Source: Darksidea phi
Lineage: Eukaryota > Ascomycota > Dothideomycetes > Pleosporales > Lentitheciaceae
NCBI GenBank assembly: GCA_030770425.1
Contig: JASJFT010000001.1
Span: 558,001-622,000 of the forward strand
Direction: 5' to 3'
DNA: 64,000 nt
Of this stretch, positions 14,439-26,050 are shown one piece after another. The translations under genes and the position numbers were made by a program. The notes under the pieces were generated by a model. That model saw only the letters and a program-made list of their open reading frames with translations. It searched no databases and was not told where the DNA came from. The number at the start of each line of letters is the position of its first letter. The stretch's first letter is position 1.

Positions 14439-16321
14439 TTATGTAATGTAGCGGAACTCGGGATGCCTGTATCCCAGATCCTTAATCTCGCGCTCACTGC
14501 GTCCATTAAGGCGGTGATCGCGCTTGCCGAGGCTGCGCTGCCTGTTTTCCCATTTGCAATATGCAATACCGGCAAGCGAAAGGACAAGAACACAGAGTTG
14601 ACCCACGAGATTGATTGTGTGGCCAGTATGGTATTTGGGAGCATCTTTGGAGACATAAGTCCTGAGAAATGATTAGCCGAGGTCCGCGACACTGTTGAAG
14701 TAGACAAGGCCTTGAACTTACCAAGTAGCAAGGACACCACCGGCAGTACCGAGAGTGACAACGTAAGCACCGGACACGGCTCGTATCGCTGGACCTGAAG
14801 CATTATTCATGGCCCAGGATAGGAAGCCAGGCCCACCAGGGAAGGCACCGAGGGTGATGAGGAAAACGCCTGCATATCGGACGTTTGGGTCGGTGGCCCA
14901 TCGCAAGACGGCAAAGCCGGCGATAGCGAGGAAGGTGAAGCCGGCGAGATAGATGCCGCGACGATTGGTCTTATCCGAAATGAATGCGACAGCGATGGCG
15001 ACGCAGCAGGCACAGACGTAAGGTGGGACGGTGTAGAGTTGAGCTTTGGTCCTTGTCCAACCAAGATCTCTGAGAATGGTCGGCTAAGGATACGTTAGCG
15101 AGGGCGTAGCTTGACTTTTATTGAACTTACCATAAACAGCGAGATACCTTGAACAGTAATGTTGATCATAAAGAAGCCGATGGCGCAGATATAGTTATTG
15201 ATATTGAAGAGCGACCTGGTGACATGGTGGAACTCAACATGCTCGTTCTCATCGGCTCCATTTTTCATCACTAGTCTCTCGGCTGCAATCCTGCGCTCGC
15301 GCTCGTTCAGGAACCAGCATTCACCTGGGGTCGTCGGCATGAGGAAGGGAGCACCGAGGCCGGCGAGGATGGTAACGAGGCCTTCGAAGAAGAAGATATT
15401 GCGCCAAGAGTGGATGACCATCGTGGAAACTCCCCATGGCGGAATACGTGAGAGGCTGATGGCGGATTAGCAATTGCATACTTCGTAGCCAGGCAACAAC
15501 TTACGCAGTGGCAAGAAGACCACCAAAAGCGCCAGCCATAGATGCTGCGGAGACGTAAATGCCGACACGAAGCAACAGCTCCTCACGCTTGTAGAAGCAG
15601 GTGATGAAGAAGGCAAGACCACTGTACGAGTGTGAGCATGTGTGCGGTTGATAAGATCTCGGGGACTTACGGCATCACGCCTCCCTCAAAGATGCCGAGA
15701 AAAGCTCGAGCAGTCAACAGCCCCGAAAAGCTGGTGACAAAGGCGGAGCACAGAGACACTAATCCGAATCCACAGACCAACAGTGGCAGGTAATACTTCG
15801 GACCGATGATCTTCAGTAAGATGTTGCTGGGGACTTCGACAAACATGTAGATGATGTAGAAGATGGAGGTAACCCAATTGAAGCGGACACCAATATCAAG
15901 TCCGAGATCTTCCCCCATTCCTTGGATGCGCGCATTTCCCACGTTGGCACTACTTGGTATTAGCTGGCGAATTTTGTACTATCCAAGCATCAATCTTACC
16001 GGTCAAGGAAGCACAACAGATACAGGAATGTTGTTACAGGCACAATAACCTTATCGAGCTTGCGGCGAACTGCAGTCTCTTCCTCAACAGTCCAGGTGAA
16101 CTCGCCGGTGGATTCGCTACCGTTGCTGTCGCCCACCTTCTCCTCGTCTATGGATGTCTTAGCAAATATCTACATTCGAATGAGATAAGCCTACACAGGA
16201 TCCCTGGTTTCTCTTGCGACGTGACCATCATGCCTTCTTGCCCGTAGACAACCTTCTCTGGCTGGGCGACCATCTTGTCATCGTCCCGGGTCAAGATTTT
16301 CCCCGGATCGGTAGACGCCAT
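14439..16321 (-). CDS. MFS transporter, anion:cation symporter (allantoate/nicotinate permease) type
   Basis: Seven exons: 16321-16195, 16147-16000, 15949-15671, 15621-15505, 15455-15131, 15083-14722, 14661-14439. All introns are 47-60 bp, and the model closes in frame at 526 residues. Sequence shows TFLYLLCFLDRANVGNARIQGM at TM1, YMFVEVPSNILLK at TM2, ARAFLGIFEGGVMPG at TM4, and FFEGLVTI after the SWRNIFF segment; 12 helices are expected. These motifs are those of the ACS family (Dal5/Tna1-like), which imports organic anions and vitamins with protons at the plasma membrane. The exact substrate cannot be read. The first intron (donor GTAGGC) is the least certain splice. No neighbouring pathway genes suggest a substrate. 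Confidence 0.9.
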
Positions 16322-18209
16322 TCTTCTGCAGCGGTAGGTTGAGGGGCGATGGAATACAGATCGGATGAGGACCTAGGACGATCTGGGGTAGCAACTCTGG
16401 GGAAGGGCTCTCCACATATAGGACGAGTGCTCCTTTACGAACTGCCTTCGAACTGCTCCGGCCCCAGAATCGGGTGGTGAAGAGATCTGGAAAGGAGAAT
16501 CGGCAGTTACTAGTCCCATATTTCTCATACACGGGCCGTGCCTGCTTTTATCTTTGCGCGGCCGCCTGCACCGCTACGTCTAGTTGGTCTTAGATTGACC
16601 ACGGGGCGCGACGCATCGTTCAACCATGTGCGCCGGTCCAACGGTGACCAGTGTCGGACCTGGCGGATGCGGGGCCTCCTTGGCGGGCATGGGTGTGAGC
16701 GGAGGACTTGCGAAATTTGGCGGAGGCCAACACTTGGCATAGCGAGCTAAATACGATATACGTCGCCACTTTTTCGGCAGATAGACTCAACATCTTGTTT
16801 CGGACGTGAAGTTCTGTGACCACACCGTCCTCAGTGATTCTTGCTTCGTCGAAAACAAAAGCTAGCCGGGCAGAAGGGTGGGCGTAATCTCACCCTTCGG
16901 ACGACTGTTGTATTTTAAACGAAGCAATCAATGCAAGCCCCAGGCTCTGGATAAAGAGGACATATTGATCGACGCACAGCGGGAATACTGGCCAGTGAGA
17001 GCGATGCCAGTTGCTGGGGTGCATGCGAGGTCTGCATCCCGGCGCTTCCTCCTGTTCCCATCTGAGCTAATCCTGGATTTTTTCAAAGATAGTACGGGGC
17101 TGCCCAGCACAGAAAACACACGCGAACAGCGCGTGCGACCATACACGCATAGCAAGAGGGTGGTGAATTCTAGATCCCTCGTTCAGAATTAGTGCGGCGG
17201 TACCGGAGAGTAGTCTGAAGTCGGCCTTCTCCAAGGCTGTTCGAGGCCTGCCGACTGCCACTCTACTCCGCGGGCGAGTGCGCGACTGATCAAGATACTT
17301 CTGAATCGCACAGCTCTGCACATATTGCGAGCAACAAAACTCGGCTTGGAAGAAAGGATAGATAAAAGATGCAGTGAGATATCAGTCTGATATGCGGTGG
17401 AGGGGTGCAGAGATGGCTGAGGTCAGACCGGTGTTTGTAGGGCCCACCGCAAATCAATAGAGATAGAGCCACTGTCCCGTCAAGCCAGCATTAACATCAC
17501 ATCAACCCTCTCGAAAATGATCTTCTCCTATTCATTCTTTTCCCTTGCACTGGACCGCGACTGCAATGGCTTCCGTTCAGACTACGCATTCCGCATATTT
17601 TCAACGCTCAAAGCATTCAACAACAAGTCGTCTACCACGAAGAAAGTCAGCGCACGAAGATGAGCTATGCTAGGGATGCTAAGCGCTTCATCTTCCGTGT
17701 TGGATGAAGATGAGCGTCTTCGTTTTGCCGTCTTTTACAAGACCACTCTGATGAGCATCTGCACTACAACTGGGTAACGTCTACCACCACGTCAGCCTCA
17801 CCAAGCCGTCATGTGCGCTCGAAACGAACACTTCATCTAGTAACCATCTACATCCTTTCTAAATGATTTCCATCACGGGCACAGATTGGCTCTCCCCGTG
17901 TTCTCGGCAGTTCATCCTTGCTCAGCCTAAATCTCCGTCCTGGGCAAAGCCTACTTTTAAGCAGAGTTGTATTTATGGCGGGCGAACTATTGGCGCGCAA
18001 TGTGTTCACACGACCAGGATGTCAAATAGAGAGAGAAACACCACCTATCTGAGATCTCACATAGATTGCAAATGGGTTACACCCGAGCTTCCAAGGCCAC
18101 CTCGACATGACGATGCCACTAAAGAAGAGGTTAGTAGGTATAAGTTGACCGGAAGTCATAGCTTTGCTGCACCGTCTTTGCTATCAGTTCACCATAATAG
18201 AGCGCTAAA
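16322..18209. other. Intergenic between MFS and AA9 genes
   Basis: About 1.9 kb containing both promoters. No supported gene; long frames here shadow one another and lack motifs. Confidence 0.4.
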
Positions 18210-19007
18210 ATGCAGTTGCTTACTACTCTATTGCTTGCTGCGACAGCAGTCCAAGCACATTGTACGTCTACTCTCACCCCAAATACACTGGCATACTGAC
18301 ATAGCAGACACATTTCCCAAGCTCGTCGTTAACGGCAAAGCTGAAGAGAAGGACTGGTCCGTCACGCGCATCACCAAGAATAAAGATAGCAAGCAAGGCA
18401 TCGAAAACCCGACCGCTGCTGACATTCGCTGCTACCAATCCGGCAATGCGGCCAACGTTATGACTGTGCCTGCTGGCGCTACGATCCATTACATCTCTAC
18501 CCAACAAGTCAACCACCCGGGACCGACACAGTACTATATTGCCAAAGTCCCTTCGGGCGCATCAGTGACAAGCTGGGATGGTTCAGGTGCGGTGTGGGCC
18601 AAGATCTCCACCACTAAGCCGAAGGTGGATGCGAATAAGCAGTTGACGTGGCCGGCGCAGAGTCCGTATCGCCCTATGGTTGACTCTTCGGCATGCCGTA
18701 CTAATACCAAGCAGACGAGTACAAGACTGCCAACGCCACCATCCCCAAGGCTACACCCGACGGCGACTACCTCCTCCGCGTTGAACACATCGCTCTGCAC
18801 ATGGCTTCCCAGCCCAATAAAGCGCAGTTTTACCTGAGTTGCTCACAGATCAAGATAACAGGCGGTGGAAGCGGATCGCCAGGGCCTTTGGTGTCTTTCC
18901 CAGGGGCATACAAGAGCAATGATCCAGGAATTTTGGTGAACTTGAACACTATTGCGGGCGCACCGGACTCATACCAGCCTCCAGGGCCCGCGGTGTGGTC
19001 TGGTTAG
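18210..19007 (+). CDS. Secreted AA9 lytic polysaccharide monooxygenase
   Basis: Three exons (18210-18261, 18308-18661, 18715-19007) give 232 residues. A 16-residue signal peptide ends in VQA, so His17 becomes the N-terminal residue of the mature enzyme, as the copper histidine brace requires. The second copper His lies in [10 protein letters not shown] and the axial Tyr in [20 protein letters not shown] and [13 protein letters not shown] are also AA9-typical. The enzyme oxidatively cleaves cellulose or hemicellulose outside the cell. There is no carbohydrate-binding module. Intron 1 sits directly after the His17 codon; intron 2 has an unusual GTCCGT donor but a TACTAAT branch point. Length is normal. 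Confidence 0.93.
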
Positions 19008-19939
19008 GAAGGGTGGAGAAATGGGAAGAAGCAAGTAGATGATGAATGAACGCTCTGCTGAAGAGCTTGTGTGGATACATTTGGCGTCAATGCTGCAATT
19101 TTCATCCAGTGTATGTCCGTGTTAACTCTTTTGTTCAGTTGGTGCTGGGGCTGGAATTGAGCCGATAGTATCAACGATGGGATTCCCTTTCTGGGCTATT
19201 TGATCATGCGAGCTTTCTGATTTATTGCCATTCAATTAACATGGTGCTGCTTGAGCTGCTGGAGGTAGCGTCGGCCTGATCTTGTCTTGTTAGAATGGAA
19301 ATTGAGCAAATGTCATCAAGACGCATGCTTTCGTAGCCGACTTCTCGCTTTGCTTTATGATGGTCATATCTGCGATGGCCATTGGTAGCGTCGTAGTTAG
19401 TCAAGCGTCCAAGGAAGGCAGCCGAAGCACACTTGACTACTCGCGGTAAGAGGTTGCAACACAGACGTGTTTCCTTGACACAGTAAGTCAATTTCTATCA
19501 TATAAAGCCCTTCATGATCTATGAACCCAGTGGTCTTCGCCGATGTCATCTATTGGGAACGAAACTTTGCGGGATGCGGTTTTCCAAGATGTTGAAGAGT
19601 ATCACTGTAGAACCTCAGTACATCATTCTGGTCACACAGCCTGCCGGGACGAATAGGCGCTTTTTTTTTTGCTTATTCCCCACAAAACACAACCTTATTT
19701 CCGTTCAGGCGGTGATTTCGGAACAGCATCGATCATTTAGTCTCACAAAGACATGCTGATAATTTGGTATCTGAGTTTTTCCGTGCGGATATCAGCACTG
19801 CTTCCTACGTCAACTTACTCTACGTAATTAATCGATTACTTTATTTACGTCTACTGAAGATAATGTGCTGGTGGTAAAACGCACTCGTACGGACCGTCGT
19901 CTCCATTAGGGAAGCGCCACTCTTGCTACTCTGAAATCA
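19008..19939. other. Intergenic
   Basis: 3' side of the AA9 gene followed by AT-rich sequence; no supported gene. Confidence 0.4.
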
Positions 19940-20465
19940 TTAGCATGTCCGCATTTTCACTCTAAGGCAATGAGAATACCGTAGTCTACCGTACTCAGCA
20001 ATATACTCCACGCCAATCGGCACTCCAATCTGCGTAACATTGCCATTAAGCAATCTCAACACAATCCCATCTAGCTCCATCTCAAGCACCCTTCCATATG
20101 TAGTCGCCCCGTCACTTTTAGCCACAATCCACGCTTTCCCCTCACGCTCTCTCTCATCAACAGCAAAACCCGAAATATCATACGGCAGCAAAACCCGAAA
20201 TATCATACGGCAGCATATGCGACCTATTAGAACGCAGCAACGTCTCGGGATCTACGTCGCCTGGTTCCGAATTTTGATTGGGAGGGAGAAATGCGCGCTT
20301 CAAAGTGCGCTGCTCTACCAGTAGAATGTGGAGTCATGGAGAAGACGGATTTGACTTGGGAAATAAATGTCCTGGGCGAGCATCTCGATCTTCGTCGTAT
20401 TCGGCGTCAGAGGTGTACGGCGGATTAAGCCGCCGTGTGGAATGTACGTAGAGCTATCTTCTAGA
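19940..20465 (-). pseudogene. Pseudogene of unknown family, broken by a 25-bp duplication
   Basis: A continuous protein-like reading runs from about 20465 down to 19940 with two lesions. An in-frame TGA lies near 20334, between FPKSNPSSP and LHILLVEQR. A perfect tandem 25-bp duplication at 20161-20210 shifts the frame by one. Upstream of the duplication the frame reads LRSNRSHMLPYDISGF; downstream the continuation DEREREGKAWIVAKSDG is in the next frame, and both copies encode the same peptide. No domain was recognised. The right edge abuts transposon-derived sequence at 20481, so the 5' part of the gene may have been lost. Confidence 0.6.
20161..20210. repeat. Perfect 25-bp tandem duplication
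   Basis: Two identical adjacent 25-base copies (20161-20185 and 20186-20210). As 25 is not a multiple of three, the second copy breaks the overlapping minus-strand frame. Perfect identity suggests a recent event. Confidence 0.95.
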
Positions 20466-20480
20466 CTGCTATAGCTAGAC

Positions 20481-20517
20481 CAGCCCCTCCCCCAGGAGCT
20501 TGGGCCACTACCCGGCG
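20481..20517. repeat. 37-bp copy of a mariner-element end
   Basis: Thirty-seven bases starting CAGCCCC and ending CCCGGCG are identical to 40203-40239, the left end of the Tc1/mariner element. Flanks on both sides differ. It is probably a solo terminus left by a truncated copy. Confidence 0.85.
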
Positions 20518-20521
20518 GGAA

Positions 20522-21010
20522 TTGGAGACTCGGAGTCCCGACTCCCGCGCGCGGTCCGTGGACGCATCCCCAAGAACGAAACAGCGCTTGGTGCGTGAAT
20601 GCGGGTACCACCTACACTGGTCAGTGGCCACGATGGAGCGGAGAGCTGGCGGAACTTGGGAAACGCGGCTTGCTACCCCAAGACGCACTTCGGAGCCAGG
20701 AAACAGATATCGACGATGCACGCGCTGTCGTACCTCTGCGAGGACGTGTTCCGGGCGTGGCGAGGAAAGAAGACACTTTCCTTGGTGTCGTTCGACGTCA
20801 AACGTGCATACAACAACGTGGCCACGGAGCCGGAAATCCGGAGACTGCGGCAGCGACAGATGCCCGAGACGATCGTCCGGTGGGTGCAGGATTTCTGCAC
20901 AGACAGGAAAGCATGCATTCTCGTCAACGGGTTCACGTCAGAGGTGCAGGAGCTTCCTTCATCGACAACTCCGTCAGCAGAGGAAAACACGCGGTGTTCC
21001 CGAGGAGGAC
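20522..21010 (+). mobile_element. LINE (non-LTR) retrotransposon reverse-transcriptase fragment
   Basis: In the +1 frame around 20677-20960 the translation reads KTHFGAR, then KTLSLVSFDVKRAYNNV (RT motif A with its catalytic Asp), EIRRLRQRQMPETIVRWVQDFC and ILVNGFTSEVQELP. These are hallmarks of fungal Tad1/I-clade RTs. The following PQGSPLSP-type motif and the YxDD motif are missing, as are the 5' ORF and the endonuclease. The frame continues past 21010 only into unrelated repeat sequence. A dead 5'- and 3'-truncated fragment. Confidence 0.8.
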
Positions 21011-21118
21011 GCGGTGGCGGACTGAGTGGAAAGCCAAAAAAAAACGGGGTGCAGCTGAATCCAAATCCGGCGTTTCTCGGGATAATTGGTTCCGTACACT
21101 GGTGGGTTGATTGGCTGA
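21010..21118. repeat. Diverged direct repeat, copy A
   Basis: About 105 bases beginning GTGGCGGACTGAG align with 21441-21533 in the same orientation, with many substitutions and small gaps; both end in TTGATTGGC followed by GCTGCG. The repeat begins where the LINE similarity stops. Confidence 0.6.
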
Positions 21119-22956
21119 GATAGCTGCGTTCGCAGTATGACACAAAAGATGGACGACCCCCCTTCCCGCCGATAGGCTACTGCTTGGGCGGCCTCCTTTA
21201 ATTAATAGGCAACTTCTACTTGTCGTTGGCGCTCCTACCTGTTCCGGATCCAGCACTGCGACAAACGTTAAGGAAATGACACACGCCGAGCTGCAGTGCT
21301 ACCACTACTAGCATTGCTGCTACCTGGAGGACGGATGCAGGACCGAAGGGGTACAGGAGACATTGCTATTCCGGACAACAAGCATCAGCATTCAAGTCAA
21401 CCGAACTGAGATGTAGAGCACTCTCTGAATTGGAGGATACTGTGGCGGGCTGAAAGCAAGCCAAACAATGCAACCGAATCCCAATCTGGAATTCTCGGAT
21501 AGTCATTTGCCGTAAACTGGCAGTTTGATTGGCCAGGCTGCGACGGCTATGCTGGACTTGAGCATTACTGTCATTGGTTGCCTGCACCACTCAAGTGGTT
21601 AGGTTGCAAGGGCATGGCGCTGAGGAATCGCAAAGGCGGGGAGTCCATGAGCATGTATTACCTGCCATTTGCTAAATTGAAATCCAAGGCTGCCTTGTTA
21701 GGAAATCAAAGTCGGACTACTCCGAGAGATTGCTTGCCAAGTATAGACGCATTAAGAGAATTTTGGTGCCCGCTAGACTCAGTAACACGTCTACGTTCAC
21801 ACGAACCCCTTTCGGTCATCGCTCGTAAGTCGAGCCATTTCATCCCCAGTTACTGTGAATCCAGGTAAATGAGACAGCGTGTATTTGGCCTCGTCTCTTT
21901 TTGGGGTTTCAGAACTTCGGTCTCTGCAGCGTGGCCAAGTCCGTCGTTGGAATCCCAATAAATTCCAGGTATCTTTACCTCCCTTAAGATTTTCATAGGA
22001 AGGGGTGTCCTCTGCCGGGAATGCCAATCTATAATATTCTCCACAGTACGATTACTCTTACGAGACACGTCGCGAGAATCATGTTCACCGTACTATGTCC
22101 CACTGGGCAACACGTTCTCAAACCGAAAACTATAGGCTACTTGGCTCCCGTAACGGATTAAATATCGAGTATACGAGCGTGTAGAGAGATAGCCGACAAC
22201 GTCTGTAGGGAGGGAATGGAGTTCTAGTTCAAGCTGTTACGAGGTAATAGGAATTTTCCAGCGAACATTAGATGTAGCATCAGTGTAGGTAGTAGTTTCG
22301 AAGTAGTAGATTATCGGGGATCCAATGATACCCCTTGCGATATTTGCGGGTGGAAGAGGGAAAGAAGAGAGTGGATGGTTGCTGAGGAAGAGAAGGGAGA
22401 GGGGGGGTAACATTACGAAATAAATTGAATGGACGAAGTTGGACTATCAGTTTTGTGTCTGTGAAATTGAGTCATCGTAACATACCCGATCTTTCAACAC
22501 TTCATCGTCTTTTCGATCCTCCGTTCATCTAACGCTGCTTTAAAAGAGCTTACGGTACTCCCGGAGCACTGGCGAACCCACACCCAGCTGAACTGCAACC
22601 TAATATTTGTGTCCACCGAGGGATCAGCCACGAGCGGGGAGGCTACCAATCAACAACCCGGTCCCCGCCAACACCCCTGGTTAGTCAAGGGCCGGAAATG
22701 GATATTGGTAGCGAAATATGCATGCGGATGGCACATTTGGGAATGCCACGTCGACACACTCTTCCGAAGGCAGGTATATAGGTCGGGGAGGTCGGGGGTC
22801 GACGCTGGTGGATAATTTCAAGAGCTGTTAGGTGGTATGCGCTTTTGTGGTTTTGGAACTAGTGCTATTCAGAGGTTGTAGAATGTAAGTTTCACTCTAA
22901 TCAGTATATTTCCTCCTCCCCAGGTTCCCGTTGCTGATCTTGTTGTTGTATTTAGG
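21119..22956. other. Repeat-derived and unassigned sequence
   Basis: Includes repeat copy B and, near 22877-22922, a canonical GTAAGT...CAG intron-like stretch that may lie in the 5' leader of the CorA-like gene. No other supported gene. Confidence 0.4.
21441..21533. repeat. Diverged direct repeat, copy B
   Basis: Counterpart of 21010-21118, about 430 bp downstream on the same strand. The spacing region between the copies shows no gene. Confidence 0.6.
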
Positions 22957-25257
22957 ATGTCACCTTCGAGGTGTAGTCCAGAATTGGGTCATGACTACCC
23001 ACCGGGCTTCCAAATCGTGCAACACGAAATCTATCAAGATTATAAAGTCAATCCGGTCAAGATGCGATTAGACCAATTTCTCAAATCCACACACACTTTT
23101 CACGAACTATACCGCAGCACAACCCTATGCAAAGCAAGGGTTACTCAAGTGGTTTCATATCCCCGCAAACCACATGCTTTGGGTAGACGTAAGTCAAATT
23201 TCCCAGGAGGCCAGCACCAGATCTATGCGATTAATACCGTCCAATTCTAGTCATTCTTTGCGGCATACAATGGAGGAGCCTATCGCCTTGATGAGGAACT
23301 TTGGACGCACATGCTTCGCCCCGAATTATCGGGAAACCGTCTACCACCTGTCCATGCAACACACATGCTACCTGCCTTTCTCCCGGCCAGGCCTGTGGAG
23401 CGCGCAGATATCCACCCCTTGTTCACACTATATGTACGTACGATTTGCTCTCAACAGAGTTAAGACTGAAATTTTGGCGTATAGCTTCCATACATGAATT
23501 GGGAAACGTGCAAGGATTACTGCTCTCTATATGAGGTTTACAATGGTCGTAAATGGCCTCTCGAGCTCGATCATCGTGGAAATGGTCGCGATACCGATCC
23601 AACTTTGTTCTCTGTGCAAAGAGATATGAGGACGCTACACCCCAGGAGGACTCTAGATCAGTTCATGTACCCATTTTTGAGGGATACGACAGACAGGGAT
23701 ACAGATCAAACTGTCTCTAAGTGGACCTCAGCAATGTCCGACTACGAAGAGGTACAAAAAGCTGACGGGACAAGTCGACTCATTATGGTAGATCAACTCT
23801 GGTGTTGGGTTGTAGATAATAGTGAGTTCTACGCAGGTTCATTTCTGTCTATGCTAATTACCCTTAACAGGAACAGTTCTTACTTGTTTTCCGTCGCACA
23901 ACACCCAGTACCATCATTCGGAGTTTCACGATCTATACGAATGCATCAGAGAAGAACTAGAGTTAATTCACTGTAAATCGGCGCGGGATCTTGGCGCATT
24001 AATAGGGCGCCAGGCAGTTACTCATCTCATCATCCCAAGAAACCAGAGGTTTCTCGATCCCATTGGGATCTACCAACAAGCCACGAGCATAAAGGTAAGT
24101 GTATGTAGTGCTGTATAATATCTTTGCCTATTTCATAACCAGTGTAACCAAGCCAAACCATACCATACGCCAACAATCCCTTTAGGACAAAAATCTTAAG
24201 CTGATTGGTTCTAGACAGCTGAGCAGATAACACTCTTTCAAAAGTTCCAGCAAAGCTCGGCTGAAGGCACACCATCGTTTAACGATAGACAAGATTTTGC
24301 GCTTCTTCGGGACGTGGCGGATATGATTGACGAATTGAAGATGATCGAGGATCTTATGAGCAAGCAATTTAGTATTTTGGAGGATATGGGTCACGCGCTA
24401 ATACAGGGAACAGAACAACAGCAAGAATTCTTCGAGGCCAATAGGGTTCTACGCTCCGTCGTAGACAACGTGAAGCGGATGATGGGAGAAGCAGAGAGAA
24501 CCCATTTCTTGGTATGCCAAGCGATAACCATTCTTGCATCTAATGTCTCGTTTCTAAGTTTATTGATTCACAGGTGCTCCAACTTCTAGATTTGAAACAA
24601 AAATCAGCAACGCTCTCGGAAGCCCGATCAACGGCTCAGCAAGGTCGCGCAGTTATGCTCTTCACTATCGTCACTGTCATTTTTGTAAGTGTTGCACCGG
24701 ACCCTATGAGTGGCAAATGGCGTACCTAATGTAACGATTTGAAGCTCCCACTTTCCTTCTTCACGTCTTACTATGGCCAAAACGTATCCGAGATCACCGG
24801 CGATGACAGTAACCCTTCTACATGGGACCTGTGGAAAGTTGGAAGTATGAATTCTCTGCAACCATTCTCCACGCATAGGCTGACTTGCTACTTTCTAGTG
24901 CCCATCAGTCTAGCCGTCATTCTTATTGCTCTGTGCATCGCCTTTCTAATCACCAGATCGCATTCTCCGCTCGGAAGGCTACGAATTTGGCGCATCCGCC
25001 GTGCTACTCGCCAGCGAATGAGTCGCATTTTACCAAGAGCACAGATCGATCTCCCTGATAGACTTAATCAGCCCCTTCGTGCCTCTACTCCGGATCTAGA
25101 ATCTATAGCGAACTCTGCGGTATCTGTATCTGAGTCACGTCCACAACGCTCTACGTCGCCTCCAGCACCACTTCCTCCCCAAACGTCTGCGTCGCCTTTG
25201 CCATCCGATACGCCAGGAAGACCTGAATCTGAGCCAGATAAAGTGGGTGCGATATGA
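22957..25257 (+). CDS. CorA-like two-TM membrane protein, possible frame break in exon 1
   Basis: Eight exons: 22957-23188, 23251-23433, 23485-23821, 23871-24094, 24227-24511, 24574-24684, 24745-24844, 24899-25257. The N-terminal domain carries SFFAAYNGGAYRLDEELWTHML, LPYMNWET, HPRRTLDQFMYPFLRDT and LIMVDQLWCWVVD, typical of fungal CorA-like proteins. A coiled-coil helix (about residues 310-420) precedes two membrane helices, with LPLSFFTSYYGQN standing for the CorA GMN motif. The tail is Ser/Pro-rich. Magnesium transport is not assured because GMN reads GQN. In exon 1, RLDQF and SNPHTLFTNY lie in neighbouring frames at about 23077-23081. Removing one base there makes every exon phase fit (609 residues), so a single-base insertion is likely. 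Intron 4 (132 bp) could hide a small exon. Confidence 0.75.
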
Positions 25258-25339
25258 ATGCGGAAGCTGGACTTAAATAAGCATTGTAGAGTAACAAAAC
25301 ATTGATTTACTACGTCTAATAGAGTATTTTATTACGGCC

Positions 25340-26050
25340 TTGTGTCTATCTATTCCTATAGAAACTAAAAAGGTTAACCTCAACGCTACATCTAGCGCTC
25401 GAGCTTGCGTACAGAGCAAGAGAAAAGAACAAGGACTGCTCAATCTTCTGGATCGATGCGAGCAACAAGAGAGTCTCTATCAATCATATACAAATATTTC
25501 CCGAAAGCTCAAGATTTCTAGTCGGGATGATGAAAAAGCAGATGTCAAGCAGCTGGTAAAACAACATCTAAGTAGGAGAGACCAGCGCCAATCCTTACTC
25601 GTCTTTAATAATACGGCTAGCGTTAACCTAAGGTTCGTCTGGTTATCCAAGGCACGAGCCGCCAACTTAATCAATTACCTACTACAGTCCGAACAATATT
25701 CTATCGACTTCACAATAACTAGTAGTGATACAGCCAAGATATTACCATTACAAACCGTAATAGAGCTAGGGGAAATAGCGCTATATATAGCTTAAAAGAT
25801 ATTAGGAAACTATCTAAATACTCTGATGTTAACGGTGGAATAGCCAGAGGTAGAGATTTTGCTATAAGAGCTGTTACATCTTCCGCTAGCGATTATATAG
25901 GTATTAGCCTATATTAACGCAAGCAATATTATACTAGAATACTACTGATTATAATTAGCTAAGCTGAAGGAAGAAGCCTTCAAGTATAGTAGTAGACTAC
26001 TAAAGGGTAAGTAATAGGAAAGTAGTACTAAAGATCCTGTCGCTTGGACG
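25340..26050 (+). pseudogene. RIP-decayed NB-ARC (NLR-type) fragment
   Basis: The frame at 25340-25795 resembles the NB-ARC part of fungal NLR/TPR proteins: QHLSRRDQRQSLLVFNNT stands where LLVFDNAD is expected, followed by SKARAANLINYLLQSEQ and VIELGE. The same frame then runs with scattered stops through NYLNT, ELLHLP, AYINASNI, LKEEAFKYSS and ESSTKDPVAWTLL up to about 26050. Several stops are TAG/TAA where Gln codons would fit, as CpA-to-TpA RIP produces. The stretch is markedly AT-rich compared with what follows. P-loop and effector domains are absent. NLR proteins of this kind act in heterokaryon incompatibility and immunity. Confidence 0.65.

Noticed and set aside
17863..18837. 324-codon frame overlapping the AA9 gene
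   Set aside because: It reads through both AA9 introns and lacks a signal peptide; the spliced three-exon model gives a correct His17 and family length.
22609..22815. 68-codon frame upstream of the CorA-like gene
   Set aside because: No motif, and it does not connect in frame to the CorA-like exons.
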